This document shows, piece by piece, positions 48,571-60,901 of a stretch of DNA of 64,000 bases. The translations under genes were made by a program, and so were the position numbers. Location of the stretch: the NCBI GenBank assembly GCA_947632415.1, contig CANRPB010000001.1, positions 34,654 through 98,653 on the forward strand, written 5' to 3'. The first letter of the stretch is position 1. Each line of letters begins with the position of its first letter. The stretch is from an uncultured Bacilli bacterium (GTDB lineage: Bacteria; Bacillota_I; Bacilli_A; RF39; UBA660). A model generated the notes under the pieces. That model did not search any database. It saw nothing but the letters and a program-made list of their open reading frames with translations, and had not been told where the DNA came from.

Positions 48571-51500
48571 GATAAAAGGTTTAAAGATAAGTCAAGCAGA
48601 TGAACGTGTATCGTTTACTGGTGACGAAATGATTCCGTTCTAGGATAAGGATAAGAATGGCAAGATACGAATATCAGCTTTCAAGGATGTATCATTGTAT
48701 ACCTTTAATCCAGCTAAACCTAACTATGAAGAGTTACTATAGACAATAAAAGACGGTAAAGTAATATTCATCCCAAATAGTGATAATACTGGTTTAAAGC
48801 TAGTAACTGAATTATCGTTATCAGATGGCACTATACACTTAGAATCACCAGACTATGTTTTAGAAGAAGGTACTGATAAAATATCTAAAGTATATTTTGA
48901 TATACTAGATGTAACTAGTTCTGGTGTTAAACGAACTACTAAAGAATCATTGCCTTTAAAGACTAAAGGCAATGGTAAAGCTGTATTGACTGATAATGGT
49001 CAATACAGTGATATAACTACTTTAGCTTTAACTAACTTGACCTTCAAGGCAGGTGAAGATACTTCAATATACGACCTAAATACTGAAGATATTACTTTCG
49101 AGCAAGTAGCTACACCATGTGTTACATGGGCTACTACTAAAACAGGTAATCACATCAAAATAAGTATTAGTATAGCTGAAGCTACGCAATCACAAGCAGG
49201 TTTAATGAGTAAGCAGGATAAGTATACATTAGATGTTACTTTCCCAGCTGAAGTAGAAAGGTTAGATAAAAGGTGTAATAAGTTACGTAAGAGTATCAAT
49301 GAGACTAAAGCTGCATTAGCTGAAGAAGTTGAAACTCGTACTAAAGAAGTAGCTAGGTTAGACGGTAAATTAGCTGATGAACAAGAAGCTCGTGAACATG
49401 GTGATGCTGAATTAAAAGCTGCTATCAATCAAGAAATAACTGATAGAACTGCAGCAGATAAGGATATTAATACTAAGTTCACTAACAAGACTAATGAGTT
49501 AGATGAGAAGTTTACTAGTAAGACTGAATCCTTAGATGCTACATTGAAGACTGAGTAGACTAACCGTAAGAACTTTGATGATAACATATAGAAGTAGCTA
49601 GATGCATTTACTTCATAGAAAGGTAAACCTGATGGGTTAGCTCAACTAGATTCTACCGGTAAGATACCTACTAGTCAATTACCTAGTTATATTGATGAAG
49701 TAGTAGAATATACTTCACGTGAGAGCTTCCCTGACCAAGGTGAATCAGGTATAATCTACGTAGATGTAGCTACTAATTTAACCTATAGATGGACAGGTAA
49801 CACATACGTTGAAATAAGCCCTTCTCTGGCCTTAGGAGAGACATCTAGTACTGCATATCCAGGTGACCAGGGAAAGTCCCTAGAAGGGGCTGTAAATAGC
49901 CTTCCTGGGCAAATTACAACCAGTTTAGTTGACACTGTTACTACTGAAGAGTTAATTAAGCTAAACTACAAATATGTAACTAAAGCAGGTAAGGACTATA
50001 GTTCAGATGAACATCCTGCTGCAGTAGATATACCAGCAGCTACTAATACTCATGCTGGTGCGATGTCTAGCTACGATAAAGCTGTATTAGACCATTTAGA
50101 TGAAGAGTTTGGTGACTTAGTTAACGCAGGTAATAAGCTAGATACTCTACCTACTAATATAGTAACTTAGTTAGATGCACCTACTCATCAAGCTAGTATA
50201 GTAACAGTTAATTATAAATCAATTAATTAGACTGCAGATGGTAGTTACACTAGTCCTACTACTAAGACTACTACTATAAATGCAGCTACATTAACTACTG
50301 CAGGTGTGATGACTTCTGCAGACAAGACTAAGTTAGATGTTACTTTGCCAGACTAGATTACAGCTGAAACACAACGTGCCAAAGCAGAGGAATCAAAACT
50401 TAATAGTGCAATTACGGACTTAGATGATAAGCAGACAAAAGCATTAGAGAAAGAGACTACTGAACGTAAACAATCGGATACAGATTTATAGGGTAAACTA
50501 GATGCAGAGAAGAACGAACGTACTTCAGCAGATAGTGAACACGATAAACACTTAACTACGCATGACACGTAGATTTCACAGTTAACTACTACTTTAAATG
50601 AGGTTAAGGCTAACCCTATAGAGATAGCAACTAATGGTTCAGGTAATGCTATAACTAAAGCTACACTTAGTGGTAAAACGTTAACGTTTAGTAAAGAAAC
50701 TTAGTTCGTAACAGTAGATACTGCATAGACTATTAGTGGTGTTAAAACCTTCACTTAGTCTCAATTCTTTGATAAGTCTAGTATCATTATGGGTGGTGCT
50801 GATTAGGCGAATCGTGAATATGGTTTAAAACTATATGATACAACAAATAGTTCAGATTTAAAGTTTGAAATAGGTTTTGGTACTAGTTTAAGTAATAGTG
50901 AACTCAAGCCATACGGTTTCATTGGTTGGGGTACTACAGCGTACTCATCAGCTAATAGTCTAATAGTAGCTGAATCAAGGTTTACCTACAAGGGCAAGAA
51001 GGTACTGTATGAAGACGATACTAATACAACGTGGAATGCTAAGGTAAGTAATGCGACTACTGGAGATAAACTGAGCGTACGTGCACACAAAGCAGCTGAA
51101 ACAGGTACTACTCATGTTGATGCAGGTTTTACAGTTCGCCGAGTATATAAAACAACTAGCGATCACGACGGTTTTCCATCGTCATTCGGTAATGTGCTTG
51201 ATACAAAAGGTATGGGTAGTAGTTAGTTGTTCTTAGGTTGGTCTAGTAGTAGCGTAACCGGTGGTATGTATTATAGATCATTGCGCGATCATCCTACAAA
51301 TTCGGATTCGAACGATGGTAACTGGGGCTCTTGGAGAGAAGTACTCTTCGTAGATTCAGGTGATACTCGCTATGTGAAGAAGTCAGGTGATAGTATGACT
51401 GGTCCGTTAAAAGTAGAATATGGTACTAACAACAGTGGAATCATACTTAAACGTGCTACAGATAATGGAGAAGTATCTCAAGCATTTATAACTACTTAGG

Positions 51501-52366
51501 ATAACACTGGTGTTAGATGGGTTATAGGTACCTGGGACGGTTCTAAACAACTAATAGGAAGTACCAACAAGAGCTTTAACTTTTGGCATGGTACAGCTTT
51601 AACTGATACGTCAGGTGAAGGATCTATTCAAGCATCAATAACTGAAACTGGTGCGATACACGCTACTAAATTTGTTACTAAAGATGGTACATCTACTCAA
51701 TTCGTAATGGGTGATGGTTCATTAACCACTTTGAGTGCTACAGCTACACAGGTTGAATCAAGTGTAGCACCTTCAGTATCATTTAGTAAATCAGGTACTA
51801 CTGGTACCTTTACCTTTAGTATACCTAAAGGGGTTGCAGGTGCATAGGGTCCACAAGGTGTTAAAGGTGAGAAAGGTGATACTGGTCCTAGAGGGGATCA
51901 AGGTGAACCAGGACCAGCAGGACCAGCAGGACCAGCTGGTGAAGACGGTGTTAACGGTAAGGATGGAGCAACAGGCCCACAAGGACCTGCGGGACCAGCG
52001 GGATCATAGGGACCTAAGGGAGATATATATGAACCTTCATTCTCTAATGGTACTCTAACTTGGACTAAGAAATCTGATAGTTCTGCTAGTGAATCACCTA
52101 GTGCTAATTTAGGTAGTTATTTCGTATCTAAATCAGAGTTAAGTACGGCTACTGTAGCAAAAGCTAATAGTATTGCAAATAGTTTAGCCTTCCAAAACGG
52201 TAGTGCTACTGTTGCAACTTATGATGGATCGGCTGCAGTAACCGTTCGTGCTGAAACTATCGGTGCAGTTAAGACTTTAAGTCCTACATAGTTTAAATCA
52301 ATTGAAGTAGTTGATACATTACCAGATACATAGGACGCTGGTGTATTATATCTAGTTATGTCATGA
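48557..52366 (+). CDS. Large tail fibre, 1269 aa, recoded
   Basis: Very many TAG codons. Contains repeated ETHAG/THAG-type motifs (TQSQAGLMSKQDKYTLD, ATNTHAGAMSSYDKAVLD, TTAGVMTSADKTKLD) common in tail fibres, coiled-coil stretches, beta-rich domains, and a collagen-like GPQGVKGEKGDTGPRGDQG region (about residues 1095-1155). Ends TGA overlapping the next ATG. Receptor-binding or structural long fibre. Confidence 0.75.
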
Positions 52367-53422
52367 TACAGTTAGGTGATAAAAGCCTCTAGTCAGGGGC
52401 TTTAAACGGTAAGTCGTTGAAAGAAGTATGGCTAAATAAGTAGATGATATGGCCTGATAATAAAGCCAAATATGACTTAAAAGTCTAGATTAGTGATGAA
52501 TATGACGATACATATATTGCCAAAGTAACTTGTTGGACTACAAACGAGTATATTGGTTCAGTACAACCAACAATGATAACCTCTGATGGTACTGAGAATC
52601 TTATAAGGTCTGGCATCAATGTACCAATTATCATGGTTGTAGAGTTAGACAGAAAAGATTTGGCACTATCACATGAATATCCATTAATCCAGTTAGTATT
52701 TGGTGAGACAGATCCAATACACTCATAGATAGCTGGTTTGACTATTAATCAACAGACTGGTACTGAAATAAAACAAGGTTCCTCGAGTAAACGTATTAAG
52801 GTATAGTATGCTTATAATAACACTGTATCTGGTATTATAGGCGTTGGTATTGTAGACACTTCAAGTGCAATAAAACAACACAGTGTTAATTTAACTGTTA
52901 AATATGGTAGTAAACGCTACAGGGGGGGCTGATAATCTAGGTAGGTATTGGTTATCATTCGTGTTAACGCCTAAAACTAATTCAGGCGGTAACTTAATAC
53001 CTCTGAAGGTAACTGGTCAAGCGATGAATAATTCTGGCTATGACGACATGTATGAGTTTGAAGGTACAAATGATTCAATATCTAGAGACATAGGAATAAT
53101 TAACTGGTCAGATACTCTTATCGATGCTGAAGTAACAGGTATACCAGCTGGGTTAGATGATGCGTTAAATCTCTTGTGTTTCATATTCGAAGACGATACT
53201 AGCGATGGTAAATATACCGTAATAAATATATTACCTGGTGATGATTTTGATACTGAAGCATTCATCATACAACCAACTACTGGTGATGAACTTGTTGTTG
53301 CTTGTCGTTACCGTGGTATGTACAATGAAACTGCTACTTGCTATGTGTAGCTTTATAATAACTTCGATGATACCACTACGAAGATGGAAGTAAGGTTAAA
53401 TATTAGATGGTCAGACTCATAA
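52363..53422 (+). CDS. Tail protein, recoded, with frameshift at a G7 tract
   Basis: First frame (TAG read through) runs from 52363 and stops at TGA 52930 just after a run of seven Gs (52922-52928). The continuing frame, one base off, is open to TAA at 53420 and encodes a similar beta-rich domain. With six Gs the gene reads straight through (...YRGADNLGRYW). It may be phase variation, a programmed shift, or a sequencing or assembly error. Confidence 0.55.
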
Positions 53423-53568
53423 TGACAGACAGGGAATTATTAGAATAGATATACTTATTGCTACTAGAGATTAATAGAAAGTTAGATGATACTAATAAAG
53501 ATTTTAGTATGAATCTAGCGGCAGATTTATTGGGTAGTATACTATATGATAATAAACTATGCAAATAA
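53422..53568 (+). CDS. Small protein, 48 aa, recoded
   Basis: One TAG at codon 9; helical. ATG overlaps the previous stop (TAATG) and the stop region overlaps the next gene. Function unknown. Confidence 0.45.
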
Positions 53569-54020
53569 CAGTAGATAGAATAGCTAAAAGGGATACTTAT
53601 ACCATAGGTAGATTATACCTAAATGGTATTAAGTTCTGTGATGTACTTGAAGATACTGATAGGGGTTTATCAGCAGATATGCCTTTAGCTGATATATAGA
53701 AGATTAAAGTACACGGTAAGACTGCAATACCTACTGGCACATATAAAGTAACATTAGATGTAGTATCACCTAAATTCAGTAAATATAAACAATATGCCTT
53801 CTGTAAAGGTAAATTACCCAGGTTACTAAATGTACCTGGGTATGAAGGTATATTGATACATATAGGTAATACTGCTAATGACACTGATGGTTGCTTATTA
53901 GTAGGTGTTAATAATGTAGTAGGTAAAGTAACTAATAGTATTGCTACATTTAAGTCACTATATGATAAACTGCTTGAAGCAGTTAACAATAATGAAGAAA
54001 TTACTATAACAATAAAATAA
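53559..54020 (+). CDS. DUF5675-like protein, 153 aa, recoded
   Basis: Pattern: short start, AIPTGTYKVTLD, LPRLLNVPGYEGILIHIGNTANDTDGCLLVG. This matches the DUF5675 family found in Bacteroidota phages, sometimes near lysis genes. One TAG. Whether it is a peptidoglycan hydrolase is not known. Confidence 0.65.
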
Positions 54021-54021
54021 T

Positions 54022-54771
54022 ATGGTAGAATACGAAAATCCTAGCTTTCGGGCATCTAAATATGCACCAAATCCGAAAGAATTTACTTATTGGATTAATT
54101 TAAGTGCAGATAAGTATGGTAATGTTATCAATACTTATGATCCTGCAAAGAATAAGTGGATACCATTAAATTATACTGTAGATAAAGACTAGTTTACTCA
54201 TTTAAATGAATTGAGTACATCGCTAGGATTTACGTGGGATCCCAAAACTGAAGATACTATAACTATACCTGATATATCTAATAACAATTACTTTAATAAT
54301 GGTACTAGCCTATTAGATATAATTAAAAATGCTGATACAACCTTAAAGGAAGAGATTATATCAGCTAAAGGTAGTGTGTTATCTAGTGGTATAGCAAAAA
54401 TGGGTTATGATGATAATTCAGCTTATGTTGAAGTAACTAGTGATAATGGTGATATTGGTTACTTTGCTTCAGAAGATGGTAGTATCTATGGTATACGTAA
54501 TTAGATGTTTGCATCTAATTCTACTGATACAGTATTTAGTAACCTAGTACAAACTATCAATGGAGTATACTACTAGCATAATGGAGATGGATCTGGTGCT
54601 ACTATAGACAGTCTTAATGAGATTATAACTAAACGTGTTTTAAATGGTGAGGTTGATAAGCTAACTAAAAAGATAGAGGAACAAGCTAAGACAATAACAG
54701 ACCTGTCTAGTAAGTTAACACAGTTAGAAAGTACAGTTAATGAGTTAAAACAGCAGAATTAGGAATTATGA
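54022..54771 (+). CDS. Fibre-associated protein, 249 aa, recoded
   Basis: Begins with the same architecture as the next fibre (E..SFRASKYAPNPKEFTYWINLSADKYGNVI), then repeats SLGFTWDPKTEDTITIPD. It looks like a truncated paralogue of the fibre's N-terminal adapter domain, with a coiled-coil end (KLTKKIEEQAKTITDLSSKLTQLES). Perhaps a trimer-forming assembly partner. Confidence 0.65.
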
Positions 54772-57596
54772 TTACAAATGAGAAAATAAGCTTTAAAGCA
54801 GCTAAGACAGCTCCATCACCAAAGGAAACTGATTACTGGATAGACCTAACTGAAGATCTGTATGGTAATGTTATAAAGTCTTACAGTGGTGGTGTTTGGT
54901 TGCCATTAAATACTAAAGCCAACGCTAACTAGTTTGGAGATATTTATAAACTAGTTGACTTACTAGGCTTTGAACGTAATGAAGACGGTACCATAATAAT
55001 ACCTGAAGATAGTAATGTATACTTTACTGGTAGTACTATATTAGATATGCTTGAGTCTGGTGATACGGCATTAAATGGTCTAATAGAGTAGATAGAAGGT
55101 GTTGATGAAGACCTATAGGAATTTAAAGGTACTAAAGCTCAACCAGGTGGTATAGCTTCATTAAATGATGAAGGTAAGGTACCTGATGAATAGTTACCTA
55201 GTTGGACTGATGATGTTGTTGAAGTATACGCTACGTATCATGTAGATGAAACAGGTAAGTTAAGTAATATCAAAGTATACGAAGATGCTGACCATACTAT
55301 AGAAATAAACCCAGGTGAAACAGGCAAGATATACGTAAACATAACTGGTGAAAATGATCCCTGGTTAGATGAAGAACAAGCTGGTGATGCTAAGTATAAG
55401 AATATACCTTACCAGTTTAGATGGTCAGGTAGTCAATACGTACATATAGATAATAATGCGTTAATACTTGGTGAAGTAACTGGTACTGCATTTGATGGCA
55501 AACGTGGTAAAGACGTTGAGACTACAGTTAATTCAGTTGATAAACTAGTTAAAGAAATAACTGACGCATTTGTTACTGATACTGAAAAAGCATAGTTAAA
55601 GTATCAGCAAGGTGTTAAGAATGAAGAAACAGGTATATTTGAGTATGCCGAACATAATGCTGAATTACCTGCAGCTAGTGAAACACACGCTGGTGTAATG
55701 ACTGCTGAACAGTACAAACAGTTAGCTACTGCGGCTACTATACCTTCACCGTTAGTTACTCAAGTTCAACTCGATTAGACTGATACTGATAAAGTTACTA
55801 TCATCAGTAGTCACTACACTAAAGGTGAAGATGGTGTATACCTACAAGATGAATAGACTGAATTAGAGATAGCAGCTGCATCAGCAACTCAAGCGGGTGT
55901 AATGACTGCTGCAGATTATACGGCATTACATACTACATTACCTAACTAGTTAGCTACTGAAACTGAAGAGCGTAAAAAGGCTGATAATGTTATAGAAACT
56001 AACTTGAATAACTTCAAAGAAAAAGCAACTGAATATAAAACAAAGAATGATGCAGATATTGCTGAATTGAAGGAACATGATTAGAAGACTAAATCAGCTG
56101 TAGGTTTACAAGAAGATTATACTTTACCAGACCTGTCTGAATACACTTACATCAAAGATTCAGTCAGTGTAATAGGTGCTGCAGAGAAACTAGATAAGGA
56201 GTTAGAGAAAGTAAATACTAATGCTGACGAATTATGGTACGGTGTTAAGTTTAACTTTGCTACTAATAGTTCTCCAGATGGTATACGTACAGGTAACCTA
56301 AATATGCATAAAGAGTTACCAGTTCAATCTAGGATGAGGGGTTGTATCATTGACGGTAGCAGTAACACTAATAACATTAAGTACTTAGATCCTGAAGACT
56401 GGTCTAAATATGAAGGTGGTGAGGAAGTAGGTGGATTAACTGGTGATGAAAACTACTTTGTAGAGATACCTGATCACTATAGGTTATTCCTACAAACAGC
56501 AGAGAATGATATTGAGATACGTTTAAGTCTGTACAACCTACCTGGTTATCATCATGTTGAAAGGAAGTATATATCAGCATATGAAGCTACTGAGTTAACC
56601 AGTGAAACAACCAATAAGAAGTTATATTCTAGACCAGGTGGTGTGCCTACTGTTTCTAAGTCTAGGGGTACATTTCAAACTGAAGCTAGACAATCTAGAA
56701 CGAATAACTGGAATATATATACTTATGATGCACATGTTGATTTAACTTGGTTATTTGTAGTTGAATATGCTACTACTAACAGTTAGAAGGCATTCAATAA
56801 AGACTTAACTCCTGAAGGCTATCATCAAGGTGGTTTAGGTGAAGGTGTAACTAATATCGGTACTGTTGAGAGTAATACGTACTCATTTGTATTAACTGGT
56901 ACTACTGATGATTTAGCTAACAGTACTGGTATAGTAGAATATACAGATGCACAATACTATACTAGCAGAACCTTCAAGGTACCTCGTTACCGTGGTATAG
57001 AGAACCCATTTGGTCATATATGGAAGAATCTTATAGACGTAGTATTATCAGGTACTGAAAATGGTGGAAATTGCGTTTATGTCTGCAAAGACTACACTCA
57101 GTTTAATACTACTATTACTACTAATAATTTCAGTGAAGACGCTAAAAAGAAGTACATAAAACAACCTTTCACAGACTGTGCTAAAAATGGTTACCTGAAA
57201 GAGTTAGTTGGTACAAACTTTGGTGACTTATTCTGTAAAGAGTGCATTGGTGATAGTATTAAATACTACTGTGATTACCATTGGCAAACTAATCATACTA
57301 ACAGTAATGCTTATACTCTACTAATCGGCTGTAGCTCGGCTCATGGGGCGGATGCGGGCTTGTTCAGCCTTAATTCGGGTCTTTGGGTGGACCATTCCTA
57401 TGGTAATGTCGGTACTCGATTAACGTTCTATGGTGAGCCTACAGATACAAAAGCAGCTGCTGCTAAAGCGATGGCATACGCATCACAGCCTAACTACGAT
57501 ATGTACTACGGTTTTGGTATGTCTGATGAAGAGTATGATGACATGGGAACTCATAGTGATAGCTACACTATGAATGATGATGAGACTATAATTTAA
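54768..57596 (+). CDS. DGR-target tail fibre, 942 aa, recoded
   Basis: N-terminal adapter like the previous gene, a long TAG-rich stalk, then a C-type-lectin-like C-terminal domain: WKNLIDVVLSG..., LLIGCSSAHGADAGLFSLNSG. That region is the variable repeat of the retroelement (57324-57415). The domain is expected to bind the host receptor, with A-to-N mutagenesis changing the surface. Stop TAA at 57594-57596. Confidence 0.8.
57324..57415 (+). repeat. DGR variable repeat (VR)
   Basis: Shares a 24-nt identical core (GCGGGCTTGTTCAGCCTTAA...) with the template repeat at 57666. In the 3' half most differences fall at A positions of the template. It lies at the receptor-binding end of the fibre gene. 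Confidence 0.75.
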
Positions 57597-57665
57597 CAAA
57601 TGTTTAACAAACAGGTTGCCGTTCTGGACTTAGCAGCAAGAAGCTCAGTCAAGCTACTACTAAAA

Positions 57666-57762
57666 ATCGGCGGTTGCTCGGCTGCTGGGGGGGGGGGTGC
57701 GGGCTTGTTCAGCCTTAATTCGAATAATGAGGTAGACAATTCCAATGTTAATGTCAGTACAA
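57666..57762 (+). repeat. DGR template repeat (TR), with G11 run
   Basis: Homologous to the VR and 70 nt after the fibre stop. The 3' half is rich in AAT codons, as in typical TRs. The 5' half lacks A at the variable positions and has a run of 11 Gs (57687-57697), so this copy appears partly altered. It lies inside a 57-codon frame starting at 57600, probably coincidental. Confidence 0.7.
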
Positions 57763-57770
57763 TGAAATGA

Positions 57771-57916
57771 TAATTATGGTAGGACGGGACCTTACCTCTA
57801 GGTAAAAAATAAAATACGCTCAATATACGTGTTGGTAGCTTAATTGTCGAAGACTCGTTGAGGCATTTCAGAGTGCACGGAGTGCACGGCGTGGTGACGC
57901 CTAGTCACCTCAGATT
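57771..57916 (+). ncRNA. DGR spacer RNA region
   Basis: Between TR and RT. Contains hairpins GTGCAC-GGA-GTGCAC and GGCGT-GGTG-ACGCC, comparable to the structured spacer that DGR reverse transcriptases need for priming on the template RNA. No accessory Avd gene is seen. Confidence 0.5.
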
Positions 57917-58939
57917 ATGAAGAGATACGGACACTTATTTGAAAAGGTAGTAGATATGGCTAACTTATAGTTAGCTGCTAATAAAGCAATGAAGGGTAAA
58001 CGATTCCGTTAGGATGTAATGCGTTTTGAAGCTAATAGGGATGAATTACTACTTAAGTTGCAACAGGACTTAATCAATGGTACCTATCGAACTTCAAAGT
58101 ACAATACGTTTGTTATACATGAACCTAAAGAAAGGGTAATCTATCGGTTACCCTTTTATCCAGATAGAATAGTACATCATGCAATAATGAATATATTAGA
58201 GCCTATATGGGTACCTATAATGATTAAGTAGTCATATAGCTGCATCAAAGGTAGGGGCATCCATAAGGCTTTACATGACATTAGAGTAGCGTTGAAAGAT
58301 AAAGTAAATACTAGGTACTGCCTTAAGTTAGATATAAAACAATTCTATCCGTCTATCAATCATGATATACTTAAGTAGGTTATTAGACGTAAGTTAAAAG
58401 ACTCAAAACTATTGGCATTACTTGATGAGATAATAGATTCTACTGATGGTGTACCTATAGGTAATTACTTATCACAGTTCTTTGCCAACCTATACCTAAC
58501 CTATCTAGACCATGGTTTGAAAGAGGTCTAGAAGGCTAAATATTTCTTCAGATACGCCGATGATATGGTCTTGCTTAGTAGTACTAAGGCTGTATTGAGA
58601 AAGTGGCTAGAATGGCTTAAAAATGGCCTCTACGTTGATTTAAAACTATACGTTAAAGGTAATTATTAGGTATTTGAAGTAGATATAAGAGGTATAGACT
58701 TTGTTGGGTATAGGATATTTCATACGCATACTCTATTAAGGAAGAATATAAAGAAATAGTATTGCAAAAGAGTTAATAAATTAAATAAACAAACATGTGA
58801 TACTAAATATTATAAGTTTAGAATGTGTAGTTATTTAGGTTGGTTAAAGTACTGTAATAGTGTCAATTTAGCTAATAAAACTGGTTTAAATAAAGAGCTA
58901 TTAACAGGTATCGACTTAACCTACCGTATAACAACTTAA
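57917..58939 (+). CDS. DGR reverse transcriptase, 340 aa, recoded
   Basis: RT motifs in order: RVIYRLPFYPDRIVHHAIMN, KLDIKQFYPSINHD, GVPIGNYLSQFFANLYL (the DGR-specific SQ in place of the usual QG, about residue 186), FRYADDMVLL (catalytic DD at 215-216), then DFVGYRIF. Mutagenic RT that copies TR RNA with A misincorporation and replaces VR. At least six TAG codons, so it needs the recoded translation. Ends TAA. Confidence 0.9.
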
Positions 58940-58984
58940 GGGCTTATAATACGTTTAAGTATCATATCTCAGTATTCACAGTAT

Positions 58985-59632
58985 ATGTTATCAACAATAA
59001 TTGAGAACTTACCAGAGATATTAACATCATTAGGTTCCGTTGCTGCTCTATGGTTTACTTATAATCAGTATACTAAGAATAAGTTAACTGACTATAAAGT
59101 AGAGAAATGGAAGAATGAAGAGCGTGCAAAGGATATGAAGAAATTCGGTATTATAGCATCCATATATGGTGAACTATGGGAATTGCTATATGCCTTAAAA
59201 GCTGATAGAGTATTTATAATTCAACCACACCCGTTATACAGAGCAACACTATTAACAGCTACTTTAGAGGTAAAGAAATATGGTGTAGCTACAGCAATAG
59301 ATGACTTCGTTAATGTGAAGTTAGATAGTATGCCATAGTTCTCATCAAGGTTAGCTAATGAAGACTTAATGGTGATTGAAGATGTTGAAACTGCTGATAT
59401 TGAATCAATCGTTAAATCAAACATAATGCGTGATGGTTCTAAGTCAGTTATTATTAAGCGTTTATCAGATGAAAAGAATAATTGGATTGGTAACATCATC
59501 GTAGGTTACAGTAAAGTATTAGCAGATACTGGAGTAAATATCGATGAAACTAAGAGTTTACTAGATACTAATGCATTATCAATCCAGTACGAATTACCAG
59601 AATATAAACCTGCAGATGAAGACAGGTTTTAA
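58985..59632 (+). CDS. Membrane-anchored protein (holin-like position), 215 aa, recoded
   Basis: N-terminal hydrophobic helix ILTSLGSVAALWFTYNQYT, then an amphipathic/basic region and a C-terminal soluble domain. One TAG. Located between the RT and a spanin-like gene. Holin-like by topology only. Confidence 0.5.
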
Positions 59633-59646
59633 TTATCAGTCATAAC

Positions 59647-60264
59647 ATGTTATTAACAGAGATTAAACAATATCTCAGCAAGTTGGCAGTCATTCTCATA
59701 TTTGGTTTGACTGCCATTTGTGTTTATTAGCGGTAGCATATAAAGCAAATAGACAGAGATTTAGGTACAGTAACAAACAATTACAGAGCTTACCAGGATT
59801 TAACTAGCAGATTAAAGGATAGTAATCGTACTCTGTAGTTAAAGGTTGATGAATTAAAATACAGTAATGATAGTTTACTGGAGTATGCCAATGAGGTATA
59901 GAAGAAATTAAAGATTAAAGACAAGAATCTTACGTAGGTATAGGTAATCAATACTGAAGTTAAGGATACTATTACTTAGGTTATTACTAAGGATATAGAC
60001 TTTAAAGCGGAGTTAAAGTTAAACCCATTAACTACTATCATGGTAGAAAGGAAAGATTCAATCTTATCAGCCGTATTAGACCTTAAGAATAGTTAGGTGC
60101 TGTTTGTTGAGGAGAAGAAAGAATATAGGAGAAAGTATAAGAACGGCTTCGTGAGATTCTTGCACTTTGATTGGAAGAAAGATAATATCAGAAAGTATCA
60201 TATAGATAACAGTAACAAATTAATATAGGTTACTGATACACGTATAGTAGAAGTAACTGAATAA
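59647..60264 (+). CDS. Spanin-like membrane coiled-coil protein, 205 aa, recoded
   Basis: One transmembrane helix (LAVILIFGLTAICVY) followed by a long Lys/Glu/Gln coiled coil with many TAG codons, the plan of an inner-membrane spanin (Rz). No separate lipoprotein partner is obvious next to it. Confidence 0.55.
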
Positions 60265-60297
60265 AGTAATGAGTAATTAATTAATCAATAATTAAGT

Positions 60298-60879
60298 ATG
60301 CATAGAATATTTCGTATAAAGGCTTACGAAGCTGAACATGGACCACACTTCAATGAGGAACATGCTAGGAAAGCAGTTAGTAAGATGGAGAATGAAGACG
60401 GTACTAGAGGTCCACACTGGTCTTTAGAGGAAACTACTGCATTAGCCAGTCAATACGGTATAAGCCTAGGTACTAAGTATAACCGTTATGATTGGTTTGT
60501 AGCACTTAATATGGTTTACTCTGACTATTACCGTGTTATAATGAATATAGCTAATACTGCAAGTACTAAGCATTTCGTTGAACTAGCTAAAGCCTGGTTA
60601 AATGATAAAGACTTAGCAGAAGGTAAGATGTGGTATTACTACGTATACGTCATGTGTGATAAGGTTAGGGAAGCTGAAATGGAATGCTACGAGGAAGAAG
60701 CTATGAAGTACAAACGCTACGAGGAAGATGATGACGACGAGTTTGAAAAGACTGGTTTGTACCGTAGAGGTAGTAGACGTGGCATGCGTGGCTATAGAAC
60801 TTACTCACCGTATGAAAGAGAGTATGAACCATTCAGTGACTATGACCGTAGTAAAACAATGCGTTACATGAGATATTAA
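60298..60879 (+). CDS. Conserved phage protein, 193 aa
   Basis: KMENEDGTRGPHWSLEETTALASQYG and YDWFVALNMVYSDYY are conserved segments I have seen in phage hypothetical proteins from anaerobes. C-terminal tail is Arg/Tyr/Glu-rich (RRGSRRGMRGYRTYSP). No TAG. Likely a virion or host-interaction protein of unknown role. Confidence 0.6.
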   Translation: MHRIFRIKAYEAEHGPHFNEEHARKAVSKMENEDGTRGPHWSLEETTALASQYGISLGTKYNRYDWFVALNMVYSDYYRVIMNIANTASTKHFVELAKAWLNDKDLAEGKMWYYYVYVMCDKVREAEMECYEEEAMKYKRYEEDDDDEFEKTGLYRRGSRRGMRGYRTYSPYEREYEPFSDYDRSKTMRYMRY

Positions 60880-60901
60880 TCAATAATAAACTAAATCAAT
60901 T

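Noticed and set aside
57600..57770. 57-codon frame spanning the DGR template repeat
   Set aside because: It arises because the TR is a copy of coding sequence; the frame has no separate support. Kept only as part of the TR note.
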